Part shown: in pieces, positions 24,301 through 35,645 of the stretch
How the letters are laid out: each line of letters begins with the position of its first letter
Position numbering within the stretch: position 1 is the first letter of the stretch
NCBI RefSeq assembly: GCF_011745365.1
Contig: NW_024468912.1
Coordinates: 3,162,001 to 3,226,000 of the forward strand
Origin: Cryphonectria parasitica EP155
Taxonomy: Eukaryota; Ascomycota; Sordariomycetes; Diaporthales; Cryphonectriaceae
Reading direction: 5' to 3'
DNA length: 64,000 nt
Notes under the pieces: generated by a model
Database searches by the model: none
The model's input: the letters and a program-made list of their open reading frames with translations, nothing else
What the model was told of the DNA's origin: nothing
Program-made: the position numbers and the translations under genes

Positions 24301-27024
24301 GCTGATCCGAGGACCGCAGATTGTCTGACGACCAGCCTCTTCGAGAAGTCTCTCTCCTCTGGCCAGACCGACTGCTACCCTCCATGCATCTGCTGGATGC
24401 GATTGCTCGTCAACAAGCATGAAGACTGCGACTGACTGCATTGAGACCTCGATTTTGTCTTTCATGGTTTCGCCCCTTTCTTCAGACTATCGAGGGGAGG
24501 GGTAACCTCAGGACGCACGCAGGTTTGCGAGTAACCGTGACGGAAGCGGAAACCAAGCCAAGATGGGATGTCGCAGGCGCTTCGTCGGCGTAGGTGCATG
24601 TGCCGCTTTCCGTGCGTGCCCTCAATAACTCACATCTCTTTTTTTCTGGGTGGCCCGCGGGGTTTCGCAGGAAGGCGCAGTTTGGGATGCAACATTTTTT
24701 GCTTCGAATGCAGGTGAAATTTGAAAAAAATTGAAGCTGCATTGCGGATTGGGTATCGACCCAGGCCCTCCCTCACCGTTCTTCTGCAGGTGTGTTGGCC
24801 ACTCCGAATCAGATGCAGATACAACGAGGTTTGGCGCCAGATAGCAACTGCATTGCATTTGGACAAGAAGCAACGCGGCCATCCTTTCGACCTGGTTTGT
24901 TAATGACGACAAATCAACCAGCGCATACAGGATCATCAAAAGCATCCTGTCGTGGCCAGCTCCTGTTGGATTTTCTTCTCTTTTTTCTTATCTTTTCGAG
25001 TGGCTCACGAGCCGCAGTAAATTGATTGGCAGTCTCGTCATCAGGCAGTCCCGATGAATGTGGTTCTCTTGCATGCAGGCCGAGGTGTGGGTATTGCCAT
25101 CGTGTCTGCAGTGGAGGAGGACAAGACAATCTCCGTTGTCAGGAAGTTATGGTCAATCGACCTTTGCCCCCCCCCCTCCCTTCTCTCTTCCCAAGACCGG
25201 GTCAGGCATTGGTCGGAATATGCAGAGCGCTCCGTAGAAGCAACACTGCGTAAGATGGCGGTGACAATGATTGTATTGGCTGCATGACCTCAGATTGGGG
25301 CCAGCTCGGATTGTCGCTTGTCCTTTTGATCGTGATGTTTACAAATGTGTGGCAGAAGGAATGGTAAAGAGGGGGCTGGGAATGATGGTAAGGATGACCA
25401 TTGAGCCAGACATCGGTTTGTTTGTGGTCGTTGGTAAGATGGGCCGGTGTCGCATCATATCATCAGATCTGACATGACCAAACGCGACCGGTGCAAATGT
25501 GCCTGTTGGGAATGGGGCTTGTGCTTGGTATTGCGGGCGCTGTGTTACTATGAACAGCCTGAGGAACTGCCCACAGCAAGTGCCGACCCCCTCGTAAAGT
25601 TTGGAAGGGGGGAGGAAGGAGGTCTGGCCTTAGTGCGCCACCTGCAGACCCTCAACAGCCTAACCCCAACCCCCTCCCCCTCCTTCCCACTTCGCTGGGT
25701 ACCGAATCCCAACTCTTTCGGGGCCTTTTTCTTCTTCTTCTTTCCCCCTTCTTTCTTTGCCCTTGTCTCCCAACGCCTGCGTTGTTATATGTCTATCTCC
25801 GACAGCCTACCAAGGACTGAATTTTCTCGCCCTTGGGATTGCAAAATCGCTGTTTTATACATAGTAAGTAGACTATTAATAATAATGTCAGAAACGTAAG
25901 GGAAGGGACATGTTGGGAAATGAACGCTAAGATGAATTAAGGGAATCTCAACCACGGGCATGTAAGTTTATCAGACTGTCTGTAAAGGGAATAGAAAACT
26001 GACGAAAGAGATTTTTGTACCCCTCGGGTCTTTTTCTTTTTCTTTGCTCACCGAAGCAACCGTTTCTTCTCCCTTCTTATTTTTTGCTACTATTTGTTCT
26101 TCTCCTTCTACTTGTTGTAGTTCCTGCTTTTATTGCTCTTTTCCTTCTTCTTTTCTTCTTCTATCTCTCTGTCTGCTTCTGCCTTCTCTTCCACTCTGCG
26201 TCTGGTCAATTCAGGATGACTTGTTCCCGGCTGAAGTCAACGCCCGTGTGGTGGGGGTGGGAGGGAAGGAAAGAGCCGGGGGGGGGGTGTTGTCGGAACT
26301 GGAAGTTGTAAGCTCAAGTACTATGGGAGGAAGTACCTTTGTACCACACGGCCTCACCCTTCCCATAACATCAAGTCTTGGATGGAGTTGCCAAATTAAG
26401 ATGTTTCTTCAAAGACCTGCGACTCTTTCTCCTACCTGATCTACCGGGCGCCTGACTCCCTACTTGGACTTAAACTGAAGGGGTCCCCGAAACCGCCACG
26501 GCTTGCCTCTCTAGTCGTCATACCATGAGCTCTATGCGCATGCAGAGCCCCGGCATCCTAATAATAAAGGGCGGGCATTGACCTCCATTTCTCATAGCCA
26601 GCCAACCATCTCGGAGACAGCTCTGCCTGGGTGATGGATGCATTCTCATTCATTCCTCCCACCAGATGCGCCATGATCGTTGCTATCACGGCTGGGTAAA
26701 CTGGCCTGGCCTGACTGGGGCGGCCTGATTGATGTCCTCATCGAAGAAATTCCTTCTCGCCCTTGGGACCCTCTCCCTCGTTGCGGCCAGAAGTAGAGAC
26801 CTCACCAGCCACAGCCCATCAATTGCATGACCTATATCCAGACTGTACATGCGATCCACAACGACTTTCGAGGCCTCGTGCATTCAATTGATGCCCTGCT
26901 CGGTACACCAAGGCTATCTCCCCTTTCGCAGTGGTTGAGGAGACCATTAAGACATGTTTGTCCCAAGACAATCCATTCGAACAATTACTGGTACCAGTAT
27001 ACCAAGTTACATCATGATACCACT
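21366..27024. other. Long gene-poor stretch, part 2
   Basis: I see no recognisable gene. A 175-codon frame at 22495-23022 (minus) and a 134-codon frame at 21633-22037 (minus) lack family motifs. TAC-rich motifs occur at about 22755-22845, where CCATAGTA appears twice. A purine-rich run lies at 23670-23725 and pyrimidine-rich runs at 25640-25760 and 26010-26180. Confidence 0.5.
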
Positions 27025-27076
27025 ATTGCCATAACACTACTGCAGTAAGTACATACTACAGTAGTATTATGGCAGT
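27025..27076. repeat. 23-base imperfect inverted repeat (hairpin)
   Basis: Left arm 27025-27047 and right arm 27054-27076 are inverted copies matching at 20 of 23 positions, around a 6-base loop. All three mismatches are C/T transitions, so as RNA they can still pair as G-U or as A-C mismatches depending on strand. The arms contain the motif ACTACTG and its complement. No coding frame spans it. Confidence 0.8.
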
Positions 27077-29477
27077 GAGTCCCCCAGCTGGAGCAGGAGG
27101 TGGAATTCGGTTAGTCTCAGCCGCCTCATCTGGGGCAGGGCGCGGGTGAGGCGACCCAAGAGATGTTGCATCCGTAATGGGGTTCAGGCTGTCTCCTCCG
27201 GGTCTTGACTTGAACTTAGTACGTACCGCACCGGACCCACACCCGGATCCAGGGGTCCCAAGTCATGATCCGTGGCACACTGGTGGCCCACAGTTTTTCA
27301 GATTTGGACTTCAGCATGGGGGTGAATTTCTGCGCATTGACGGTCGTCAATAATCTTGGTCTCTCGGGACCAACCCCCCCCTTGCTTTGCCCTTGCGTGT
27401 CGGCTCTGCGCTGGTGTGGTATAGTATGGGCCACGATTTCCTGGGACAGGTGGCTCTTCACAATTACACACCGTCGCGTGCACCCACACAGTTGTGCTGG
27501 CGCAGCAGCATCCTGTAACCAGCAAGTCCGTCCATACCTGAAGTGACGAGGTGTTCAAGGCACCACACCCTAAAAGCGCAGACAAGGGTGTCTCGGTACG
27601 TACCCTGTATGTACATACTGTACCATTTACCGTATCATGTCCATACCATACCACAGTACTATGCAGTAGCGCCGTCGTGGGCCCCGGCCACGTACTTTGC
27701 GCGCATCCGTGGCCGACGAACGCTTGCACTTACGCAGCACCTGCGCTACTACAGCACGCCCTTGGGTTCCCTTGTCTAGGCTTGCCTGGCTGCGGTAAGT
27801 AGGTAGGTCTTCTATGCAATGTAATGCATCCATCCTGCGGCCAACGCCTACACACATCCCTTTCTTCCTTCCCAGTACTCATTGTCACCGCTACCCATCT
27901 TGTTTCCTTCCCGATCGCCTAACCTTTAATTTTTTTTCTTCTCCTTCCCATTTTCTCTGCCTGCCCCCCCCTTCTTTCTCTCTCCCCTTTCCTTGTCTCC
28001 TACCTTCGCTTAGACCCTTTTATAAGGCGCCGATACCCAATCCGCTCTCTACCCTGGGGTTGTTCTTTTTTGTTGATTTCTCTCTTCTTTCCCGTCCTCC
28101 ATTCTGCCTTGACCTGGCTCTGCTGGAGTGTTTCACTCTCGACTGCGCATCTACTTCCTTCCTCCTTATACACATACACCCAGCCCCGTCACCCCCCTTT
28201 AGGGCAACCACGGTTACGGTCCAGGGCTCCTACCTCATCCGAATTTTCTACCAATCCTTCTAGAACTTCCTCCTGGTCTCATTACTGTGTGGTATAAGTC
28301 TGTGTCACTCTCCCAACACTCGTCAGAGTACAGACCGGCTCCTCTCCCTCCTCGACAAAAACTCACCACCAAACGCCTGTCGACCCAGTCACAGTCACCT
28401 CGCCCTCTCACCATCACCATCACCACCATTATAGGCCTTAGATCTGACGCCCTGTCACAGCACCCAGGAAAACCTCTGTGTTGTTCTGGGCAGGACGCTT
28501 GACTAGGAAGTTGTGTTGCAACAGGACCGGCGTCTTTTGCGACCTTCAGCCGCTCTAAGCACAGTGCTCCTTCTCTTTTTCTTTGTCTGCCACGCTCAGC
28601 GCCTTCCCACCCGCCCAAGGGGAAGAAGAAAAAATTCAACCACATCATTCCCGCCTCGCCGCTTTCGTAGGACATTAATTAAGGTCGGCCCGTCCTCGTA
28701 CTTGCCGGCTCCTTTCCTACCCAGCGTTTTCAGGGATTTCACCACCACAAACACGCAAACCAAACCTCAGCCGTTGAAACCTAGGTCTCGACACTTTGTG
28801 CCTCAGTTTTCACCACCCTCATCGTTGAGGCGTTGCACCGCTGTGACAACGAACAACAATTACAACGGCAAGGAGATAATAACAAAATACAGCCAAAGGA
28901 AAAGCAGCGTCACTGGGCTTTTTTTTTTTTTTTTTTTTTTTTTTTTGGCAAGAGGAACTGCTGAGGCTACCACACCCACCCAACATTTCTGTGAGCTACC
29001 AGCCTACCCTTTCGCTGTCACGGTCACTTCTGCAAGGACGTCCACAGGTCAGTAAGCAGCCCATGTTATGGTCTCCCTTCCGAGCAAGAGAAGCCAAGCG
29101 TCTACTGCCCTCGCTTCTGCAGCTCGCTGTGGTATCACACAAGCCGGGTGACGAGAATGCCACTACCCGTGGTCCCGTGCCTACGTCGGGATTACACAAC
29201 TGGCAATCATCCCGAGTTAGAAATAGCCTTGCTGACCTGCGTGCCACCACTTCAACAGTTGCTTATTGGTGACTCCTTGGTTTCTCGCCATCGAGATTTC
29301 TCTGAACTTGTTTCCCGGCGACACCCGAAGGTGGCCACTCACCCAGGGTCTACGATCCATCACTGACCATACTTCCCACTGTTATCGTGGTTTCTCTCTC
29401 GTCTTCGTGATACCACCACCGTCGGACCAGAGATCAGAGACAGCCGGCTGGCTAGGCTCGGTTCGGTATCATCAGAG
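27077..29477 (+). promoter_or_regulatory. SOK1 upstream region and probable long leader
   Basis: No protein gene is recognised. From about 27850 the plus strand becomes strongly pyrimidine-rich (27860-28260), typical of fungal promoters and transcript starts. A T28 run lies at 28919-28946, and many short upstream ATG frames precede the SOK1 start at 29478. A TAC-rich cluster lies at 27595-27670. Where transcription begins cannot be fixed from sequence. Confidence 0.4.
28919..28946. repeat. T28 homopolymer
   Basis: Twenty-eight consecutive T lie about 530 bases upstream of the SOK1 start codon. This is the longest single-base run in the window. If transcribed it would be a poly-U tract in the SOK1 leader. 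Confidence 0.95.
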
Positions 29478-31430
29478 ATGAACGATCAAGGTGCTGCCGG
29501 CGGGCACATCACCCAACCGCAACACACACGAACAGAGTCCCAAGATAAACCCGCGCCGGCTGAGAGACTGGTAGAGACCAGGAGCACAGCGTCGACAGAG
29601 TCAGATGAACAGCTACAGCACCCACGGTCACAGTCCGAAAAATCCTCAAATTCTTCGCCAATGACATCGTCCGTGTCATCTTCTGGTGGCGCCATTCCTC
29701 AAAATGCTGCCTCGACACTCGACCACAGCTATCCGCCCCGGCCTCTGGAGCCCCCTGTGACGAAGGGGACATTAAGCGAGCTTGATGTCACCAAGATAAT
29801 ACATAATCCCAAGTTGCGCCACGACATTAATTTCGATCCAGAACTGCACTTCCGACCCAACCTGGACGGAGAGAAGGGGCGGAGGAAACAGGAAAAGGCG
29901 AATCAGTTCTGGAACACCCTGCGCGACCAACTGATCCTCTTTGTAGTGGACCGGGAAGCATTCAGGCGCGAGCATCCGGTCGGAGAAGACTGGTGCTTGC
30001 CAATTCTGCTCAGAGCCGTGAAGGAGATCATACAAACTCTGGTCCCACAACGAGACCGTGACTTCCTCCACGAGGGCTTCAACGTTGAGCTGCTGATGCA
30101 GCAGTTCGACCGGGGCATCGCAGACCTGGAGAAGGTGGCATCTTGGCTGTCGGGTGTTTTGAAGCTGCATTGCGCCCCAATGCGCGACGAGTGGGTGGAT
30201 GAGATGTACAACGAACTCTCCAACGGCAACAGGAATAATGATATGGACGAGCTGGTCAAGGGAATGCGCAGCCTGCTCAGCGTCCTCGAGGCCATGAAGC
30301 TCGACGTCGCCAACCACCAAATCCGGTGCTTGCGGCCGATGCTGATCGAGGACACAGTTCACTTTGAGCAGCGCTTCTTCTATAAGAAGATCCAAGGCAA
30401 CAAAATGGATGTCAGTGGGGCCCGGGCCTGGTATGGCGAAGCGACACGGGCCTACTCTGACTCCGGGAAGCCTCAGCAAAACCGAGCCTTTGGTGGGACA
30501 GCCCCGTTCTTTGAGGCTCTCTCGAAGCTGATCCTCCCCTCCACCGCGAAAGAGACTATACCGACTACGTTCTTGTTCGACGAGGAGCGCATCGTCAAGC
30601 TGCGCTCGGATATGCTCGACGCGATTAATCTCGAGGTCTGCATGAGGCTCTACGACGACCTCGAGCGCGTCTCGCGGGTTCACTCCATGACGCCCTCTTT
30701 TCCAGCGCCTACTTCAGTGCCTGCGTATGTCATGGATGAGGACGCACCATCACATAGCAACAGAAATTCTGGGGACTTCAGCTTCATGGCCACTGCCTCG
30801 TCCAGGCCGTCCAGCCTGGCTCTATCTGCCTGCGGCTCTACAGACTCGTCGCCTCGAAGCTCTGGTTACATTGTGCTTCAGCCGCCCGCGGCCGCCGACA
30901 CTCCAGAAGCGACAGCTGCGAAGGCCAACACCGTCTATGACTCACTTGTTGCGCTGCTGAACACAGCACCGCAGAGCCAGAGGCCCCACCAGCGGTGGCA
31001 AGGCCTGGTCCCTTCGATCGCCATTCAGATCTTCCGGTTCACGAATGCACCGCAGGACTTCTTGCCCCAGTTTGAGGCCAAGCTCGCGCAGCACCTTGCG
31101 GAGATGCGGTCAGAACTGTATCAGGCGGTGGAGAAGCTGTTTTACGGCAAGATTATGGCAGAACTTAGCCGGCGAGTCAAAGAATACAAGGAATTGAGCG
31201 GTGTGGCCCTCTTCTCTGTCGCCACAGGCGGCCGTCTGGGAGGACAAGCCTCTGCGCGGCCGTGGGAGGACAACTCTGAGATGGAGGGGATGGAGACTGC
31301 GCCTGAGGCGAGGGAAGACACTGCCGTCGACGACATGGCGGTTCGCCTGGCCCATCTGGGTCTGTTGCACTGGAGGGTCTGGAGCGAGATGGCGTATCTG
31401 GGCCGCATGGACGAGATGGATATCGAGTAA
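29478..31430 (+). CDS. SOK1: Sok1 / TCP11-domain protein
   Basis: A single exon encodes 650 residues, starting MNDQGAAGGHITQPQHTRTE. Residues 1 to about 95 are Ser/Gln-rich and disordered. The TCP11 domain begins about residue 130 (KANQFWNTLRDQLILFVVD). It continues with DWCLPILLRAVKEIIQTLVP, EKVASWLSGVLKLHCAPMRDE, EAMKLDVANHQIRCLRP and FFYKKIQGNKMDVSGARAWY, and resumes after a Ser-rich insert (about 410-480) to end LGLLHWRVWSEMAYLGRMDE. Yeast Sok1 was found as a dosage suppressor of loss of cAMP-dependent protein kinase, so a link to cAMP/PKA signalling, growth and development is the usual inference. The biochemical activity is not established. The gene is preceded by a long leader rich in pyrimidines and followed by a gene-free stretch. 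Confidence 0.93.
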   Translation: MNDQGAAGGHITQPQHTRTESQDKPAPAERLVETRSTASTESDEQLQHPRSQSEKSSNSSPMTSSVSSSGGAIPQNAASTLDHSYPPRPLEPPVTKGTLSELDVTKIIHNPKLRHDINFDPELHFRPNLDGEKGRRKQEKANQFWNTLRDQLILFVVDREAFRREHPVGEDWCLPILLRAVKEIIQTLVPQRDRDFLHEGFNVELLMQQFDRGIADLEKVASWLSGVLKLHCAPMRDEWVDEMYNELSNGNRNNDMDELVKGMRSLLSVLEAMKLDVANHQIRCLRPMLIEDTVHFEQRFFYKKIQGNKMDVSGARAWYGEATRAYSDSGKPQQNRAFGGTAPFFEALSKLILPSTAKETIPTTFLFDEERIVKLRSDMLDAINLEVCMRLYDDLERVSRVHSMTPSFPAPTSVPAYVMDEDAPSHSNRNSGDFSFMATASSRPSSLALSACGSTDSSPRSSGYIVLQPPAAADTPEATAAKANTVYDSLVALLNTAPQSQRPHQRWQGLVPSIAIQIFRFTNAPQDFLPQFEAKLAQHLAEMRSELYQAVEKLFYGKIMAELSRRVKEYKELSGVALFSVATGGRLGGQASARPWEDNSEMEGMETAPEAREDTAVDDMAVRLAHLGLLHWRVWSEMAYLGRMDEMDIE

Positions 31431-34400
31431 GGTTCCAGTCATCCGTGCAGCACAGGGAGCGGATGAAGTATGCATTTACTCCGCGCCATCCCCAAAAGGC
31501 TGTCTCTTGCCTCCTCACGCCACATCCCTCTCCACCAACCGATACGTTGCCACCACTCAAAAATGCTGGCTGAATCTTCCCGGCACTGGAATCGAGAAGC
31601 TGCATCTTCTTGAGCACTTACCATCTCCCCCTTTCCCGCTTCCCTCCCACAAGTTGAGGCGAAACATACTGCATTAATCAGCGTCACCCCTGGTGCTTAT
31701 TTTTATTCTTTTTGGGCCTACATACATGTATTGGTTTCCAAGGCAATACCAGCTAGGAAGGAGAGTCTAGATTGGTTGCACAGCGATGTCGCAAACAAGG
31801 CGTTTTTCCTGCTTCTTTTTTCTTTCTGGGCGGTGTGGAATACTTGCATGTTTTTGGAGGGGCGGTCAACAGCGCACTGAAATTTTTTCTTATTGCATTG
31901 CTGGCTTGCGGGCCGTACGCCTTCTGGGGCTTGCAGGGTCGATGAAGGGTTTCATCACTACCTTCTTGGGGGGAGTTGACACAGCCTGCGGAGCAAGCTG
32001 TTGGGGTCCATCTATTCGGTGGCTGCTATTTGATGGATATACCCAAACCCGATAATTCAACTTGCCCATAGGCAGGGGATATAGAATTGATATGATCTCT
32101 TCAACCTAAACGCCCTTGTTGCTCGTCACGGTGCAGTACCTCTGTTCCAAAACCTGACGACAGCATTGCAATGTAATGACTAATAATTGCTTACAAGTAT
32201 CTTTCGGCACTGCAGGGTTTTCTTTTGACCACTGAGTAATGGTCACACCCTCAGGTTGCATCGCCGACCATCTGCCCTCGGCCATGCCGGAGCCACTGAG
32301 AAACAAGGCTCTCTCCTCATCTGAATGCTCGAGTCCACTCTTTCCCTTGAGATTGGTCCGTCGGCACAAAGAGAAGGGAGCACCCCACTAACAATAGTCC
32401 CCGACCCGCCGCTCACAGAGCGCAAGGCGATGAGAAGACGGTTAGTCGTCTGATCACATAAATCTCGCCGCGCCCATTTTCTGAATAGATTGATCAATAG
32501 GTGGTGGGAAATTTCCCCCATAGCTGCTGTTAGAGTGCCAACACCTGTTGAAAAAGGGTGATTTTTTTTTGTGGGGGGGGGGGGGCCACAGTAGGAAGGA
32601 AAAGTTTAGTAATATATGTGAGCCACGTGGAATGTTAGGTTGGATGGCTGACCCGGCTGTTTGGTTTGGCGGCTGAAGTGATGACATGGGGTTGTTCTTT
32701 TCTTTCAGCTGCCGGGGGGCAAAGGTCAAAAGTGCACTTTTTTGGGGTTACTTGGAAGAAACGAGCTGAGATGGAGTGGGAGGGGGGGGGGGTGTAGACA
32801 CAAAGTACCACCAGACAAGGCTTAGACCGTAAAGGAATTTGTGCTGTCCAGCCTGCCGCGGCCGCGTGATGAAGACCACCCCCCCCCCTTCTCGGATCTC
32901 GCGAACACGGCGGGCGGTGCTGTAAAGGAAAGAGAAAGCCGACGGTGTTCCAAAAGAAAGAGGGGGAGAAGAGAAAAAGAACAAGACCTTTGAAGAATTC
33001 TTGTTGAGTGCTGGGGAAAGAAAGAGAAAAGAAAAGGTATTCGGAGAGAGGACAGGCCGCCACGTCCCGTTGTCGCTTGGCCGCGGCCTTTTATTTAGAA
33101 CCTTGAGGAAGCGTAGGTGTCACATATTCAAAAGTGCATCGCTGGACTCGGCCACACAGCTCTCTGTTGGCATGATTCAATTTGTAACAAGGGGCGGCAA
33201 ATAAGTAGATATGTTCTTGGACAAGTTTCTGTTTTCTAAGGTTTCAAGGTATCAAGTGAGGTCTGTGGAGGATCTGGTCTTGAGTTGTGCCTATTGTGAT
33301 TGAGGGAATCAGTACTCACTTGAGCATGGATGGGCTGGGCATCTAGAGGGTACTGAGATGGTGGCGTGCACAACAGATTATGTGATTCTTGGATTGGTCT
33401 TTAAAGGTGCGAGATTCACTTGGGACAGGATCCAGAACAACATACCGTCTTCCTTTTATTCGGGACAGGGAAAATGGGGGGGGGGGGTGTTTTAGGCGCG
33501 GCTTGTGTTACTGAGCCATGTTACCCCGCTATAGGAAGTCAAGGGCGTGCTCAAATGGTTCATCGAAGGAACTTCATAAAAGTAAACCAGGTAGAACCTG
33601 TCTCTGGGTAAGCAAGTAGTTATCTCAACATCAACACGAAGTCTCGGTCCAAGGATTGGTTCCTTCGTCTGTGCCAGAGTGGTCTGAGAACGTATTGATA
33701 GTCTAGTCAGGATGAAGAGAAGTCAAGGCCGTCCTTGAAACACTGGACGAAGATAGATCATAGACTATCATATTGACTAGAATGCCGAGCAATTTCCTAT
33801 TGTAAAATATTATCCTGCGATTCCGTTTGGATATGATTAGAAGCTCGCGTTTCAAGCTACGACGGATTGTCTACTGCTAAGAACCTCTAAACTGCATGCC
33901 CGTTCACGCGTATGATGATGGTACTCCCTCTTAGTTTCCAGCATATTTATATCGAGCCGAAATATGTAATAGATAATACCGCGTTTTCTTACAATCACGG
34001 AGCAACATGAGGACACCGGCAGTTGAAGCGCTTTGGAGATGAATGCTGGAGTGTCGATGCCAGACATCGTAGAGCCACAGCCTGCGCTGTGGGTAGCGAT
34101 TGGGACGCATAATTATCGCACTCTTGCTTTCTATCAAGTGACTAGCATCTGTTGGATCAGTGCCTTTTTGACTTCCTCGAGTTTCGGAGCCCTTCGATCA
34201 GAACGCTCCCGTCCCAAGCTAAACATCTCATCATATGCCTAAAGCGCAGCAGAGACTTCGTTGTTGATGAAGTAAACACGTCTATTCGTGAGGCCTAGCC
34301 AGATGATCAACTCATTCTATATTTGCCCGCGTCTCCATAAGCACCGACGACAACACTGATACAACGTGGTTAGACTTATATGAACCAGTCCAGACACGGA

Positions 34401-34582
34401 GAATGAAGTGGAGCTTGGTGGAAGGCAGGACAATTTTTCTTTGGCAGCACAGCGCTCGATGCTCACGTTGATGGATGTACCACAAGCTCTTCTTGTGAAG
34501 CAGGTGGCCTATTTGAACGATGTGACTATTCTAGGTGACCAACCTAGAAAAAGGTTTGCGTCTGGCTTGTGGGAAAACATGC
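31431..34582. other. Intergenic between SOK1 and 5S rRNA
   Basis: No gene recognised. G runs occur at 32573-32585, 32782-32792 and 33476-33487, and a C10 run lies near 32879-32888. A 10-base perfect inverted repeat (TGATAGTCTA at 33696, TAGACTATCA at 33761) lies within an A/T-richer patch at 33690-34010. Confidence 0.5.
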
Positions 34583-34589
34583 TTTAAAA
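34583..34589 (+). promoter_or_regulatory. TATA-like element of the 5S rRNA gene
   Basis: TTTAAAA lies 30 to 24 bases upstream of the 5S start. A TATA-like element near -29 is known to be needed for 5S transcription in Neurospora, so position and sequence fit. The main promoter is internal to the gene. Confidence 0.55.
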
Positions 34590-34612
34590 CACAGAGATCA
34601 AACATTGCTAGC

Positions 34613-34731
34613 ACGTACGACCATACCTACGAGAAAGCAAGCGATCCCGTCCGCTCTCGCCTATTTAAACTCGTAAGGGCCGGATTAGTAGTTAAGTGGG
34701 TGACCATTAGCGAATACCCGGTGTTGTACGT
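34613..34731 (+). rRNA. 5S ribosomal RNA gene (dispersed copy)
   Basis: The sequence begins ACGTACGACCATACC and ends GGTGTTGTACGT, 119 bases. The ends pair as helix I (ACGTACGAC with GTTGTACGT). The conserved core ATCCCGTCCGCTC (loop C), the TTAGTAGTTAAGTGGGTGAC region and AGCGAATACCC are present, which together carry the internal RNA polymerase III control region. Helix III (GCGA/UCGC) and helix IV (AGUGG/CCAUU) remain pairable although their bases differ from the Neurospora sequence I recall, which suggests a functional gene. It is transcribed by RNA polymerase III with TFIIIA and gives the 5S RNA of the large ribosomal subunit. It is a single copy outside any rDNA repeat, as in many Pezizomycotina. 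Confidence 0.95.
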
Positions 34732-34739
34732 TTTTTTTT
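34731..34739 (+). terminator. RNA polymerase III terminator (T9)
   Basis: A run of nine T begins at the last base of the 5S gene on the sense strand. Oligo-T of four or more is the standard RNA polymerase III stop. Confidence 0.9.
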
Positions 34740-35645
34740 CTTTCTCCTTTTTCGTTTTGTTCCACTCCTGATATGGCCCCATGACTCGGCAAGGTCGGTG
34801 GCAGGCTGGGTTATGCAAAGCTGTCGAAAATGCTTTGGGATCGTTAGAGACTGCGCCTCGTGGGTTCAAGCCCTTCCTTTTAACGCTCTTACTCTAAATT
34901 CCCATTTGTGTCTTCCTTTTGCCAAAGACACGGAAGACGGGGTCCGCTGGGCAGTTTGTTCAGATATTGCAGGGGACTGATGAGGTAGGTGGCGTTTCTT
35001 TCCTCTCTGTTCCATCCTCTGTGCTCTCTTGAGTCTTTGAAGGGTGAGAATTAGTATTTGGCGTCTCTAGAAAGAATGTTCATGATGTCGTTCATATACA
35101 ACCTTTTTGCAGTGGTCTGCGGCAGAGAGGGAGGGTCCGTATGATTTCCTGGAGGACTACATCATGCATCATTCACCTTGCATAAACATGATCCTTGTTC
35201 CCTGGATTCAAATCTTATGATACTATTATTGTCTCAAAGACGTTTACGTCTGGTTATCATGTGATTTTGTGATCGGCATATCATGGCTATGAGCTGTGAA
35301 GGATACTCGCCGGAGCTCTGCCCGGGGGGTTCAACCCGAACCCTGGCCGATGCCGGTGAAGCAGTCCGCGTTCATCCTCCGGCATCGTTAACGACCAACG
35401 TCCTCTCGCTGTCTCATTACATACGACCTCACAAGCTATCACATCCTCACAGACCTGTTCTTCTCAAGTAGACTGCCTCCATATACCATTCGATGCTGGT
35501 CTTATCGAGACCCGCAAATCGACTGGCGGCGAGACAACATATCTTCCTAGGTGGTATCAAGCATCCGAGCAGCTTCCGGTTCATCTCAACAACGCGCACA
35601 GCCAGACAGCAACAGCCGGAGCGCTCTTCTCCCAGTCCGTCCAGA
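34740..35645. other. Intergenic between 5S rRNA and nitrilase gene
   Basis: No gene recognised. GTGGGTTCAAGCCC near 34860 looks superficially like a tRNA T-arm but the arms do not pair and no acceptor stem is found. The stretch includes the promoter and leader of the downstream Nit-type gene. Confidence 0.45.

Noticed and set aside
28513..29055. 180-codon plus-strand frame upstream of SOK1
   Set aside because: It runs through the T28 tract as poly-Phe and otherwise reads pyrimidine-rich leader. Better explained as untranslated or upstream region.
34800..34890. tRNA gene just downstream of the 5S rRNA
   Set aside because: A T-arm-like GTGGGTTCAAGCCC is present but its stem does not pair and no acceptor or anticodon stem can be drawn.
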